Assembly: GCA_004000035.1 (NCBI GenBank)
Contig: RJAE01000001.1
Location: 427,729-491,728 of the forward strand
Origin: Arthrobacter sulfonylureivorans
GTDB taxonomy: Bacteria > Actinomycetota > Actinomycetes > Actinomycetales > Micrococcaceae
DNA: 64,000 bases
Reading direction: 5' to 3'
Shown piece after piece: positions 9,080 through 18,044 of this stretch (within the stretch, counting starts at the first letter, position 1; the number at the start of each line of letters is the position of its first letter). Below the pieces are notes generated by a model that saw only the letters and a program-made list of their open reading frames with translations, was not told the origin of the DNA and did no database searches. The position numbers were made by a program, and so were the translations under genes.

Positions 9080-10369
9080 TTGAAGATCGCTGTCATTGCT
9101 CTGGGAAAGATCGGGCTGCCGTTGGCCGTCCAGTTTGCTTCGAAGGGGCACCAGGTCATCGGCGTGGACGTGAACGCCGCGGTGGTGGACCTGGTCAACG
9201 CCGCCACCGAGCCGTTCCCCGGCGAGGCGGGCCTCCAAGAGAAGCTGGCCGAGCTGGTGCCCGCGGGCAGGCTGCGCGCCACCACCGACTATGCCGAGGC
9301 GGTGCCCGGCGCCGACGCCGTGGTGCTGGTGGTGCCGCTGTTCGTCGACGCCGAGGCCAAGCCGGACTTCGGCTGGATGGACGCCGCCACCGCGGAACTG
9401 GCCCGGCATCTGACCCCGGGCACCCTGGTGTCCTACGAGACCACGCTGCCGGTGGGGACCACCCGGACCCGGTGGAAGCCGATGCTGGAGGAAGGTTCGG
9501 GACTTCTCGAGGGGCAGGACTTCCACGTGGTCTTTTCCCCGGAGCGGGTGCTGACCGGGCGGGTGTTCGAGGACCTGCGCAAGTACCCCAAGCTGATCGG
9601 CGGACTGTCCGAGGCCGGGACCGCCGCGGCACGAAAGTTCTATGAGGCGGTGCTGGACTTCGACGACCGCCCCGACCTGGCGCGCGGTAACGGGGTCTGG
9701 GACCTGGGCTCGGCCGAGGCCTCCGAGCTGGCCAAGCTGGCGGAGACCACCTACCGCGACGTGAACATCGGGCTGGCGAACCAGTTCGCCCGCTACGCCG
9801 CCACCGCGGGGATCGACATCTACCAGGTGATCGAAGCCTCCAACTCCCAGCCGTACAGCCATATCCACCAGCCCGGCATCGCCGTCGGCGGGCACTGCAT
9901 CCCGGTGTATCCGCGGCTGTATCTGTGGAACGACCCGTCGGCCACCGTGGTGGCCGCGGCCCGCGCCGCGAATGCGGGGATGCCGGACTACACCATCGGC
10001 CTGCTGGAGGGCGCCTACGGCGACCTGGCCGGCGCCCGCGTGGTGGTCCTCGGCGCGGCCTACCGGGGCGGCGTGAAGGAAACGGCGTTCTCCGGGGTGT
10101 TCGGCGCGGTGGAGGCGATCACCACGCGGGGAGGCACCGCCGTCGTGCATGATCCGCTGTTCAGCGATGCGGAGCTCACCGCGCTGGGGTTTGCGCCCTA
10201 CCATCTGGGCGAACCGGCCGACGCCGCGGTGGTGCAGGCCAACCACACCGACTACGCCCAGCTGGGCCCGGACGACCTGCCCGGCGTGAAGGTGTTCATC
10301 GACGGCCGGCGGGTCAGCTCGGCCGAGCGCTGGCCGGGCGTGGCCTACCGGGTGATCGGCAAGGCCTAG
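9080..10369 (+). CDS. wbpA: UDP-sugar 6-dehydrogenase (WbpA/WecC class)
   Basis: A 429-residue nucleotide-sugar dehydrogenase. The Rossmann motif IALGKIGLPLA is at the N-terminus, the central domain carries the helix with AELAKLAETTYRDVNIGLANQ, and GGHCIPVYP holds the catalytic cysteine of the UDP-GlcNAc/UDP-ManNAc dehydrogenase class. It should oxidise C6 of an N-acetylhexosamine nucleotide to the uronic acid using two NAD. It starts with TTG and is the first gene of an operon whose next three genes fit the rest of the diacetamido-uronic acid pathway. The exact substrate epimer is not readable from sequence. Confidence 0.85.
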   Translation: MKIAVIALGKIGLPLAVQFASKGHQVIGVDVNAAVVDLVNAATEPFPGEAGLQEKLAELVPAGRLRATTDYAEAVPGADAVVLVVPLFVDAEAKPDFGWMDAATAELARHLTPGTLVSYETTLPVGTTRTRWKPMLEEGSGLLEGQDFHVVFSPERVLTGRVFEDLRKYPKLIGGLSEAGTAAARKFYEAVLDFDDRPDLARGNGVWDLGSAEASELAKLAETTYRDVNIGLANQFARYAATAGIDIYQVIEASNSQPYSHIHQPGIAVGGHCIPVYPRLYLWNDPSATVVAAARAANAGMPDYTIGLLEGAYGDLAGARVVVLGAAYRGGVKETAFSGVFGAVEAITTRGGTAVVHDPLFSDAELTALGFAPYHLGEPADAAVVQANHTDYAQLGPDDLPGVKVFIDGRRVSSAERWPGVAYRVIGKA

Positions 10370-10433
10370 GGCCGGCAGCAACACCACATTGACGACGACG
10401 GCGGCGCTCGCCGTGAGCGGAAAGAGGGAACCT

Positions 10434-11054
10434 ATGGTGTTCATCGCCGATTCGGCCGATGTGGCCGACGCAGCCCGGCTGGGCGAGGGAACGAAGATCT
10501 GGCATCTGGCACAGGTCCGCGAGGATGCGGTGCTGGGCGCAAACTGCATTGTGGGCCGCGGCGCCTACATCGGCACCGGGGTGCAGGCCGGGGACAACTG
10601 CAAGGTCCAGAACTACGCCCTGGTGTACGAGCCGGCGCGGCTGGGCCACGGCGTGTTCATCGGCCCGGCGGTGGTGCTGACCAACGACACCTACCCGCGC
10701 GCCGTCTCGCCCGACGGGTCGCTGAAGAGCGCCGACGACTGGACGCCGGTGGGCGTGGACATCGGCGACGGCGCGTCGATCGGCGCACGGGCGGTCTGCG
10801 TGGCGCCGGTGACCATCGGCGCCTGGGCCACCGTGGCCGCCGGCTCCGTGGTCACCCGCGACGTGCCCGACTTTGCGCTGGTGGCCGGGGTACCGGCCAA
10901 GCGGATCGGCTGGGTGGGCCGGGCCGGGCAGCGGCTGGTCCAGGACCCGGCGGACCCTGCGGTGTGGGTGTGTCCGGCCACCGGTGCGCGGTACCGAGAG
11001 GATGCGGGCATCTTGCAGGAAATTGGCCACGAAACACGAGGAGAACAGCAGTGA
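10434..11054 (+). CDS. wbpD: Left-handed beta-helix N-acetyltransferase (WbpD-like)
   Basis: A 206-residue protein built of hexapeptide repeats (IVGRGAYIGTGVQAGDNCKVQNYALVYE and similar), ending with the loop AVVTRDVPDFALVAGVPAKRIGW typical of WbpD/WlbB acetyltransferases. These transfer acetyl from acetyl-CoA to the 3-amino group of UDP-2-acetamido-3-amino-glucuronate. A C-terminal extension (VWVCPATGARYRED) is also seen in WbpD relatives. The ATG at 10434 follows GAGGGA. The last bases overlap the aminotransferase start as GTGA, showing translational coupling. Confidence 0.85.
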   Translation: MVFIADSADVADAARLGEGTKIWHLAQVREDAVLGANCIVGRGAYIGTGVQAGDNCKVQNYALVYEPARLGHGVFIGPAVVLTNDTYPRAVSPDGSLKSADDWTPVGVDIGDGASIGARAVCVAPVTIGAWATVAAGSVVTRDVPDFALVAGVPAKRIGWVGRAGQRLVQDPADPAVWVCPATGARYREDAGILQEIGHETRGEQQ

Positions 11055-12145
11055 GCAAGGACTTCATTCCGGCGGCCAGGCCGATCATCGGTGACGAGGA
11101 GCGGGCCGCGGTGGACGCGGTGCTTGTCTCCGGCATGCTCGCCCAGGGATCCGAGGTGGCCGCCTTCGAGCAGGAGTTCTCGCAGGTGCTGCTGGACGGC
11201 CGGCATGCGGTGGCGGTCAACTCCGGCACCTCGGGCCTGCACCTGGGCCTGCTCGCCGCCGGCATCGGTCCGGGGGATGAAGTGATCGTGCCGTCGTTCA
11301 CCTTTGCCGCCACCGCCAACTCGGTGGCGCTGACCGGGGCCACGCCGGTGTTCGCGGACATCGAGCCGGAGCACTACTGCCTGGACCCGGAGGCGGTCGC
11401 CGCCGCCGTGACGCCGCGGACCAAGGCGATCATGCCGGTGCACCTGTACGGGCACCCGGCCAACATGGACGCGCTGGGCGCGCTGGCCGCGGAGAAGTCG
11501 CTGCTGTTGTTCGAGGACGCCGCTCAGGCACACGGCGCGTCGCTGGGCGGTCGCCGGGTGGGCACCTTCGGTGAGTTCGCCATGTTCAGCCTGTACCCGA
11601 CGAAGAACATGACCTCGGGCGAAGGGGGCATGGTCTCCACCGGCAGCGATGAGGTGGCGCGGCGGCTGAAGCTGCTGCGTAACCAGGGCATGGAACGCCA
11701 GTATGAAAACGAACTGGTGGGCTTCAACGCCCGGATGACCAACCTGCATGCCGCGATCGGCCGGGTGCAGCTGGGCAAGGTCTGCGGCTGGACCGAGCAG
11801 CGCCAGGCCAACGCCGCGTTCCTGGATGCGAACCTGGCCGGCGTCGGCACGCCCCAGGTCGCCGACGGCGCCGTGCACGTCTACCACCAGTACACCGTGC
11901 GGATCGGCGCGGGGGAGCGGGACCGCTTCGCCGCGGCGCTGAAGGACGAGTACAACATCGGCTCCGGGGTCTACTACCCGATCCCGAACCACCGGCTGCC
12001 CTCCTTCAACATCGCCGCGGACCTGCCGGTGACCGAGGCGGCGGCGGCCGAGGTGCTCTCGCTGCCGGTGCATCCCTCGCTGGACGCCGAGGACCTGGAC
12101 CGGATCGCGACCGCGGTCAACGCACTCGCGAAGGCAGGAGCCTGA
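11051..12145 (+). CDS. wbpE: DegT/DnrJ/EryC1 family PLP aminotransferase (WbpE-like)
   Basis: A 364-residue sugar aminotransferase. Family marks are the glycine-rich stretch AVNSGTSGLHLGLLAAG, the PLP-ring aspartate in FEDAAQAHGA, and the Schiff-base lysine in SLYPTKNMTSGEGG. It would install the 3-amino group on a 3-keto nucleotide sugar, using glutamate as donor. The GTG start at 11051 overlaps the preceding stop, and the oxidoreductase starts 2 bases after its stop. The lysine context TKNMTSGEGG fits the WbpE/WlbC branch better than perosamine synthases. Confidence 0.86.
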   Translation: MSKDFIPAARPIIGDEERAAVDAVLVSGMLAQGSEVAAFEQEFSQVLLDGRHAVAVNSGTSGLHLGLLAAGIGPGDEVIVPSFTFAATANSVALTGATPVFADIEPEHYCLDPEAVAAAVTPRTKAIMPVHLYGHPANMDALGALAAEKSLLLFEDAAQAHGASLGGRRVGTFGEFAMFSLYPTKNMTSGEGGMVSTGSDEVARRLKLLRNQGMERQYENELVGFNARMTNLHAAIGRVQLGKVCGWTEQRQANAAFLDANLAGVGTPQVADGAVHVYHQYTVRIGAGERDRFAAALKDEYNIGSGVYYPIPNHRLPSFNIAADLPVTEAAAAEVLSLPVHPSLDAEDLDRIATAVNALAKAGA

Positions 12146-12147
12146 CC

Positions 12148-13227
12148 ATGGTCGGGACCGGGAAAACCGTTCTCCGCGCCGGGCTGATCGGGCTGGGCAT
12201 GATGGGCCGCCACCACGCCCGCGTGCTCCGCGAGACCGAGGGCGTGGAACTGGTGGCCGTCGCCGACGCCTACGGCGACCCGCACGGCGCGGCGACCGGG
12301 CTGCCGGTCTATTCCGGGGTGGAGGGACTGATCGATGCCGGGATCGACATCGCGATGTGCGCGGTGCCCACCGGCCTGCACGTGGAGGTCGGCCTGGCCC
12401 TGGCCGAAGCCGGCATCCACACCATGGTGGAAAAGCCGATCGCTGACACGGTCGCCGGCGGCGAGAAGCTGGCTGCTGCGTTCGAGGCCCGCGGGCTGGT
12501 CGGCGCCGTCGGCCACATCGAACGCTACAACCCGGCGCTGCAGTCGCTGCGCGCCCGGCTGGAATCGGGTGAACTCGGCCGGATCTTCCAGATCGCCACC
12601 CGCCGGCAGGGTCCCTTCCCGGCACGGATCGCCGACGTCGGCGTGATCAAGGACCTGGGCACGCACGACATCGACCTCACCGCCTGGCTGGCGCAGGCCG
12701 CCTACGCTTCCGTCAGCGCCAACACCACCATCCGCTCCGGCCGCGAGCATGAGGACATGGTGGCGGCCACCGGACTGCTGGACAACGGCGTGATCACCAG
12801 CCATCTGGTGAACTGGCTGTCGCCTACGAAGGAACGCGTCACCGTGGTCACCGGCGAGCGCGGCGCCTTCGTGGCCGACACCCTGACCGCCGATCTGACC
12901 TTCCACGAAAACGGCACCATCAACACCGAGTGGGAGTCCGTGGCCAACTTCCGCGGCGTCTCCGAAGGCAACATCACTCGGCTGGCCATCGCCAAGCGCG
13001 AACCGCTCAAGGTGGAGCACGAAGCGTTCCGCGACGCGGTGCTGGCCAACCGGGGTCTGCTGCAACCTGCCCCGGCCGCCGCGGCCGCGGAGCACGACGG
13101 CGGTGCCGGCACCGACCGTCCCGCGGCGACCATCGTGACCATGCGGGAAGGGCTGAACACCTTGCGCGTGGCCGAAGCCATGATCGCCAGCGCAAAGGAA
13201 TCCCGCACCGTCGGGCTGCAGGGCTGA
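12148..13227 (+). CDS. wbpB: Gfo/Idh/MocA oxidoreductase (WbpB-like nucleotide-sugar 3-dehydrogenase)
   Basis: A 359-residue NAD-dependent oxidoreductase with the N-terminal Rossmann motif GLIGLGMMGRHHARVL, the catalytic EKP lysine (MVEKPIADT, about residue 96) and the DLGTHDIDL helix that supplies the active-site histidine. It should oxidise C3 of the nucleotide sugar, providing the keto group for WbpE. An alanine/glycine/aspartate-rich low-complexity insert at about residues 305-328 is unusual and may be a loop peculiar to this lineage. The stop overlaps the ATG of the next gene. Confidence 0.83.
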   Translation: MVGTGKTVLRAGLIGLGMMGRHHARVLRETEGVELVAVADAYGDPHGAATGLPVYSGVEGLIDAGIDIAMCAVPTGLHVEVGLALAEAGIHTMVEKPIADTVAGGEKLAAAFEARGLVGAVGHIERYNPALQSLRARLESGELGRIFQIATRRQGPFPARIADVGVIKDLGTHDIDLTAWLAQAAYASVSANTTIRSGREHEDMVAATGLLDNGVITSHLVNWLSPTKERVTVVTGERGAFVADTLTADLTFHENGTINTEWESVANFRGVSEGNITRLAIAKREPLKVEHEAFRDAVLANRGLLQPAPAAAAAEHDGGAGTDRPAATIVTMREGLNTLRVAEAMIASAKESRTVGLQG

Positions 13228-14393
13228 TGGGCCTGCGGATCCTGCTGGCCACCCGGATTTATCTCCCGGAAGCCGGCGCCGCCGCCTACCGGCTGGCCGC
13301 CACGGCACGGGCGCTGACCGAGGCCGGCCATGAGGTGACCGTGCTGACCACCCGGCCGCCGCGGGGACTTCGCGCCGCGGAGGGAGCAGGTGCCCGGATC
13401 CTGCGCTGGCCCGTGTTGCGCGATGCCAGCGGGGCAGTCCGGGGCTATCTCCAGTACGCCAGCTTCGACCTTCCGCTGTTCTTCCGCCTGCTGGCGCAGA
13501 AACAGTTCGATGTGCTGCTGGTGGAACCGCCGCCGACCACCGGCGTGGTGGTCCGGCTGGCTGCCGCGCTGCGCCGCCGCCCATACGTCTATTTCTCCGC
13601 CGATGTCAGCTCCGACGCCGCGGCCGGGATCGGCGTGGATCCGCGGGTGGTCGCGGTGTTGCGGATGGTGGAGCGCTGGGTGATCACCGGCGCGTCCGGC
13701 GTGCTGAGCATTTCCACCGGTGTGACGCTGGCGCTGGCCCGGCTGACCGCGGGACGGGCCAGGGTGGCAGAAGTCGGCACCGGCATCGACACGGATACTT
13801 TCAGCCTGGCCGGGCCCGGGGATCCACATCCCGGCCGCACCTTCGTCTACGCGGGGACCATGTCCGAGATCCAGGGCGCCGGCGTGTTTGTTGACGGCTT
13901 CCTGAAGATCCTGGACCGCTACCCCGATGCCCGGCTGCTGATGTACGGCGGCGGCGTGGAGTTGGAGGAGCTGCGCCGCCGCGCGGTACCGGCGGGGGAG
14001 CGCATCCGCTTCATGGGAACGGCCGACGGCGGCACCATCGCCCGCGCGCTGCGCACCGCCACCGCTGGGCTCGCCTCGGTGCGGCCGGCCCGCGGCTATG
14101 ACTTCGCCTTCGCCACCAAGGCCTTCGTCTCGCTCAGCTGCGGAGCCCCGGTGGTCTACGCCGGCGTCGGGCCGCTGCGGCAGCTGGTCACCGAGCACAA
14201 GCTGGGGCAGAGCGTGGACTGGGACGCCGGACAGGCCGCCGAGGCGATGGCCCAAGCGCTGGAACAGCCGGTGGACGACGTCGAACGCCGCCGGCTGTCC
14301 GAATGGGTGGAACGGAACTACTCGCTGCGCAGCGTGGGGCGCCGGGCGGCCGCAGCCATAGCCGACGCCGCCGAAGCCTTCCGCCCGCGCTAG
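13227..14393 (+). CDS. GT4-like glycosyltransferase (GT-B fold)
   Basis: A 388-residue protein with the N-terminal acceptor-domain pattern of WbuB-type transferases (ATRIYLPEAGAAAYRLAATARAL) and a C-terminal donor domain (FVYAGTMSEIQGAGVFVDGF, then a loop with FATKAFVSLSCGAPVVYAG). The second glutamate of the usual EX7E motif is not clear. The ATG overlaps the wbpB stop, so this is probably the enzyme that attaches the modified uronic acid made by the four upstream genes. The acceptor is unknown. Confidence 0.75.
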   Translation: MGLRILLATRIYLPEAGAAAYRLAATARALTEAGHEVTVLTTRPPRGLRAAEGAGARILRWPVLRDASGAVRGYLQYASFDLPLFFRLLAQKQFDVLLVEPPPTTGVVVRLAAALRRRPYVYFSADVSSDAAAGIGVDPRVVAVLRMVERWVITGASGVLSISTGVTLALARLTAGRARVAEVGTGIDTDTFSLAGPGDPHPGRTFVYAGTMSEIQGAGVFVDGFLKILDRYPDARLLMYGGGVELEELRRRAVPAGERIRFMGTADGGTIARALRTATAGLASVRPARGYDFAFATKAFVSLSCGAPVVYAGVGPLRQLVTEHKLGQSVDWDAGQAAEAMAQALEQPVDDVERRRLSEWVERNYSLRSVGRRAAAAIADAAEAFRPR

Positions 14394-14436
14394 CCGCTCC
14401 CGCGAGCCGGCCCAAGTCCCGCCGGGACCGTCTCGG

Positions 14437-15579
14437 TCAGGGGGTGAGCACGGCGGCGAGGATGCCGCGGGAGACCGCTTCGTCCTCCGCGGAGCTCAGC
14501 GCCGCGGCGGCGCCGTGCGCGTTGGCCTTGTACTTGTCCACCTGCTCCGTGGTGAGCGATGCCAGAGCGCGGGCCAGCGACTCGGTGCTGAAGTCCTCGG
14601 TGACCACGCCCAGATCGTAGGCCCTCATTAAGGCTGCGGTCTCCGGGGACGGGCTGAACACCAGGGCCAGTCGGGCCTGGACGAAATCGAAAAACTTGTT
14701 CGGCAGCATGAACTGGTGGTTCATGGTCTGCGGCGGAAGCGAGAAAACCCCCACATCGTAGGCATTGAGGGTCGCGGGCAGCTCTTCCGGCGGGACCGCG
14801 TCGTGGAAGGTGATGCGTGGGTCGCTGGCGGCCAGGTCCTTGAGCTGCTGCCAATAGCGTCCGCCGTCGCGTGCCTTGACCAGGTACAGATCCAGCGTGA
14901 AGCGGTCATCAAGCATCTTGACCGCCTCGATGGTGCCTTCCAGATTGCGGCCGGGCACCGCCGCGCCGCTGTGCACCAGCCGGATCTTCCCGGGGAGCGG
15001 CGGGGACGGTTCCAAATGCCGGAACGGGCCGGCGTTACGGACCACTTCCACGGTGCAGCCGAACTGCTCGGCATACATCCGGGCAATGGAACCGTTCACG
15101 GCCGTGATCGCCGTGGTGCGCGGCAGGTACTTGGCGCAGATGCTGCGCATATACGGTGCGACCAGCAGCTTCCATGGCAGCACATGCGAGCGTTCCTCCG
15201 GGGCCCACTCGTGCATATCGCCCCAGACCGGAGCGCCCTGGGCAACCGCGTGGGCCAGCGGCAGCGCCCGTGCTTCGTTCGCCACCACCAGGTCAAAGCG
15301 GCGGCCCGCAACGAGCCCGCGGGCCTGCTTGACTGCGGGAGCGCTGAGCTCCACCGCGGAATGCTGGCGCAGCGCCAGCAGCAGCACGCCCAGCGGCGTT
15401 TGCGGAAGCGATGGCAGCGATGCGTCGATTTCCAGATGGTGGGTGGCTCCGGGCGGACGTTCGCCGTAGCTGAGCGTGGTGACTTCACCGGCCTCGGCCA
15501 GCAGCTTGAGCTGCCGCAGCACGCGGGAATCGGCCTGGATATCCGAGAATGAGATACACAGGATCTGCTGGGCCACCAC
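14437..15579 (-). CDS. Glycosyltransferase, GT-B fold, paralogue of the gene at 19201
   Basis: A 380-residue protein beginning GTG. N-terminal motifs (ISFSDIQADSRVLRQLKLL) and middle motifs (NEARALPLAH, WGDMHEWAPEE, LVAPYMRSICAKYLPR) align well with those of the plus-strand gene at 19201-20337. The C-terminal half contains HSGAAVPGRNLEG, DVGVFSLPPQTMNH and LPNKFFDFVQARLAL, a donor-binding region where the family is often annotated only as glycosyltransferase. It is the only minus-strand gene of the glycan locus and converges on the 13227 gene. Confidence 0.75.
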   Translation of the reverse strand: MVAQQILCISFSDIQADSRVLRQLKLLAEAGEVTTLSYGERPPGATHHLEIDASLPSLPQTPLGVLLLALRQHSAVELSAPAVKQARGLVAGRRFDLVVANEARALPLAHAVAQGAPVWGDMHEWAPEERSHVLPWKLLVAPYMRSICAKYLPRTTAITAVNGSIARMYAEQFGCTVEVVRNAGPFRHLEPSPPLPGKIRLVHSGAAVPGRNLEGTIEAVKMLDDRFTLDLYLVKARDGGRYWQQLKDLAASDPRITFHDAVPPEELPATLNAYDVGVFSLPPQTMNHQFMLPNKFFDFVQARLALVFSPSPETAALMRAYDLGVVTEDFSTESLARALASLTTEQVDKYKANAHGAAAALSSAEDEAVSRGILAAVLTP

Positions 15580-15801
15580 TGCTCCTTGTCACCGATGCCG
15601 GGCGGATGCCGGACATTGAAAGATTACCGTCCGGCGATCGACTGGCTGTGCGCGGCGGCGCATCCGGCGCGCCGGACGGCCGCACGCTGCTGCCGGACCC
15701 GTCCGGAGGCGGAAGACCCGAGGTGGTGTGCAGGACGCCGGGCTAGGATGGCGATGGAAGCCGGACACAGCCGGCGGCAGCCGAAACGGTCCAGGAGCCT
15801 C

Positions 15802-16938
15802 GTGAAGATCGCCATCACCAAAAGCACGTTGCGGATTCCGCCAACGTACTTCGTCACGGCGCACGCCGAGCGGTTGAAGGATCGGCACGACTTCCACGTT
15901 TTCACCTTGGTGGCCCAGATCGAGGACGCCTCGGTCACAGTCCCCATCACCGACTTCGTCCCGGCTCCGGGGCTGGGCTTCCGCCGCCGCGAGCTGGTGA
16001 TGCCCGCGTTCATGCGGTCCATGGCCGTGGCCGTGAACCGCTTTGGACCGGACATCATCCACCAGCACTTCGCCACGTGGTCGGAGCCCGCGGTCAAGGC
16101 GTCCACCGTCTCCGGAGCCCCGCTGATCACCACCATGCACGGCTCCGATCTGGTGTCCTTGGCGAATCCAGCGGACACGATGATGGCCCGGTGGCACCAC
16201 CGCAACGTCCTGGCCGCCGCGGCACACAGCTCCCGCCTCCTGGTGGTCAGCAACTACATGGCCGGGCGGGCAGCCGACCTGGAACTCGATACCGGAAAGA
16301 TCCATGTGCACTATCAAGGCGTGGACACCGATTATTTTGTACCGACCCGACATCACTCCGATGAGATGCCGGTTGTGCTGTTCGTCGGCTCGCTGAACAT
16401 GCAAAAGGGCATCCGGGATCTGCTGGACGCCTCGCTGGCTGTCTGGCGCAAAGCCAGGCACCGGCTGGTGGTGATCGGCGACGGACCGCTGCGTGACGCC
16501 GTGGCCGAGCACGCGGCCAGCCATCCGCACATCGATTTTGTGGGCCGCCAGGACCGGGCCGGTGTCCGCTCCTGGATGCAGCAGGCCCAGATCCTGGTGG
16601 CACCCAGCCAGGAAGCCGGCGGCGCGCGGGAAGCGGCCGGCCTGGTGCTGCTGGAAGCCCAGGCCTGCGGGACGCCGGTGCTGGCGTACCGCAGCGGCGG
16701 CATTCCCGAAATGATGGAGGACGGCGTCACCGGTCTGCTGGCACCGGAAGCGGACTTCCGCCAGCTGCAGGACGGGCTGCAGCAATTGCTCCAGCTGGGC
16801 AGCGCAGAATATCTGGCCATGCGCCGGGACGCACGCAAGTTTGTGGTTGACCGGCGGAGCCTGGCGGGCAGCGTCCGGGAGCTGGACGGCCACTACCAGG
16901 ATCTGGCAGCCCAGACGCCGGCCCCGCGGCGGCGATGA
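15802..16938 (+). CDS. GT4 family glycosyltransferase
   Basis: A 378-residue GT-B enzyme. The N-terminal domain has IIHQHFATWSEPAVKAS and TTMHGSDL. The C-terminal donor domain shows FVGSLNMQKGIRDLLDA, VIGDGPLRDAVAEHA and the canonical EX7E region EAGGAREAAGLVLLEAQACGTPVLAYRSGGIPE (split here only for description). It is a retaining transferase likely using a nucleotide-hexose. I place the start at the GTG at 15802, after AGGAG, because the upstream open frame is low-complexity arginine/proline sequence. The 222-base gap to the divergent gene at 15579 should hold promoters for both. Confidence 0.85.
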   Translation: MKIAITKSTLRIPPTYFVTAHAERLKDRHDFHVFTLVAQIEDASVTVPITDFVPAPGLGFRRRELVMPAFMRSMAVAVNRFGPDIIHQHFATWSEPAVKASTVSGAPLITTMHGSDLVSLANPADTMMARWHHRNVLAAAAHSSRLLVVSNYMAGRAADLELDTGKIHVHYQGVDTDYFVPTRHHSDEMPVVLFVGSLNMQKGIRDLLDASLAVWRKARHRLVVIGDGPLRDAVAEHAASHPHIDFVGRQDRAGVRSWMQQAQILVAPSQEAGGAREAAGLVLLEAQACGTPVLAYRSGGIPEMMEDGVTGLLAPEADFRQLQDGLQQLLQLGSAEYLAMRRDARKFVVDRRSLAGSVRELDGHYQDLAAQTPAPRRR

Positions 16939-16990
16939 GCGCTGGGCGCTGCGGCCGCTGGGACCATTCCCGTTGTGGAATACTAGGCGG

Positions 16991-17656
16991 GTGAGTCGCT
17001 GCTGGGTCGTCGTGCCGATGTATAACGAGGCCACCGTCGTCGGCTCGGTCATTTCCGAGTTGCTGCAGACCTTTCCGAACGTTGTCTGCGTTGACGATGG
17101 CAGCAGCGACGATTCCGCCGCCATGGCGCGCAAGGCGGGCGCCGTCGTCGTGGTCCATCCGGTGAATCTTGGCCAGGGTGCCGCGCTGCAGACCGGCTTC
17201 GAATATGCCGTGCAGGATCCGGAGGCGGACGCGATCATCACGTTCGACGCCGATGGCCAGCACCGGGTCCAGGATGCCGTTGCCATGCTGAATCGGGTCC
17301 GGGACGGCGAGGCGGATGTGGTGCTGGGCTCCCGTTTCCTGGACGGCCGGGGAGACGTGTCGGCGCTGAAGCGGCTGGTGCTGCGCACAGCCGCCGTCCA
17401 GTCCAGACTGTCCACCGGCTACCGCCTCACCGATGCCCACAACGGACTGCGCGCGATGTCCGCAGAGGTGGCGCGCAAGATCCACCTGACGCAGAACCGG
17501 ATGGCGCACGCATCCGAGCTGATCCATCAGTTGTCCGCGCTCGAGGCGCGGGTGGTGGAACAACCGGTACACATTGTCTATACGGAATATTCCAAGTCCA
17601 AGGGGCAGTCCCTGCTCAACGGCGTCAACATCCTCGCAGACCTCTTCTTCCGGTGA
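16991..17656 (+). CDS. GT2 family glycosyltransferase (polyprenyl-phosphate sugar synthase-like)
   Basis: A 221-residue GT-A enzyme. VVVPMYNEATVVGSVI opens the fold, VCVDDGSSDDS gives the first acidic motif and ITFDADGQHR the DXD metal site. It lacks C-terminal membrane helices, so it resembles the soluble Dpm1-type synthase that loads a sugar onto polyprenyl phosphate. It starts at GTG 16991 and is followed after 4 bases by a DUF2304 membrane protein, a pairing often seen in actinobacterial glycan loci. Confidence 0.83.
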   Translation: MSRCWVVVPMYNEATVVGSVISELLQTFPNVVCVDDGSSDDSAAMARKAGAVVVVHPVNLGQGAALQTGFEYAVQDPEADAIITFDADGQHRVQDAVAMLNRVRDGEADVVLGSRFLDGRGDVSALKRLVLRTAAVQSRLSTGYRLTDAHNGLRAMSAEVARKIHLTQNRMAHASELIHQLSALEARVVEQPVHIVYTEYSKSKGQSLLNGVNILADLFFR

Positions 17657-17660
17657 TCCC

Positions 17661-18044
17661 ATGCTCATAGTCGTCCAAATTGTCCTGGTCCTGGCCGTCG
17701 CCCTCGGCGCGCTGGCGCTCATGCGCGGGGGCCAGAATGCGCGCCACCAGGCCGTGCGCCGGATCCTGCTGTTGTTGTTCGCCGTGCTGGCGGCGCTGTC
17801 CGTTTTCTTCCCCGGCATGCTGACCGCCGCTGCGAACGCGCTGGGCATTGGCCGCGGCACCGACCTGGTGTTGTACGGGCTGATCGTGTGTTTCCTGATC
17901 TTCATGGCCAGTTCGTTCCAGCGCACGCGCCAGCTGGAGGCGCGGATTACCAAGCTGGCCCGCCGGATTGCGCTGGACGAAGCGCCGCGCCCGGAAGACG
18001 CGGCCGGACCCGATGAAACGGCACGGCCGGCGGACGGCCCATGA
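17661..18044 (+). CDS. DUF2304 family small membrane protein
   Basis: A 127-residue protein with three hydrophobic helices (about 1-20, 33-52 and 68-88) followed by a charged C-terminal tail. The layout and the linkage to a Dpm1-like GT2 gene fit DUF2304, thought to help anchor or partner the soluble synthase at the membrane. The biochemical role is not established. The stop overlaps the next start as ATGA. Confidence 0.75.
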   Translation: MLIVVQIVLVLAVALGALALMRGGQNARHQAVRRILLLLFAVLAALSVFFPGMLTAAANALGIGRGTDLVLYGLIVCFLIFMASSFQRTRQLEARITKLARRIALDEAPRPEDAAGPDETARPADGP

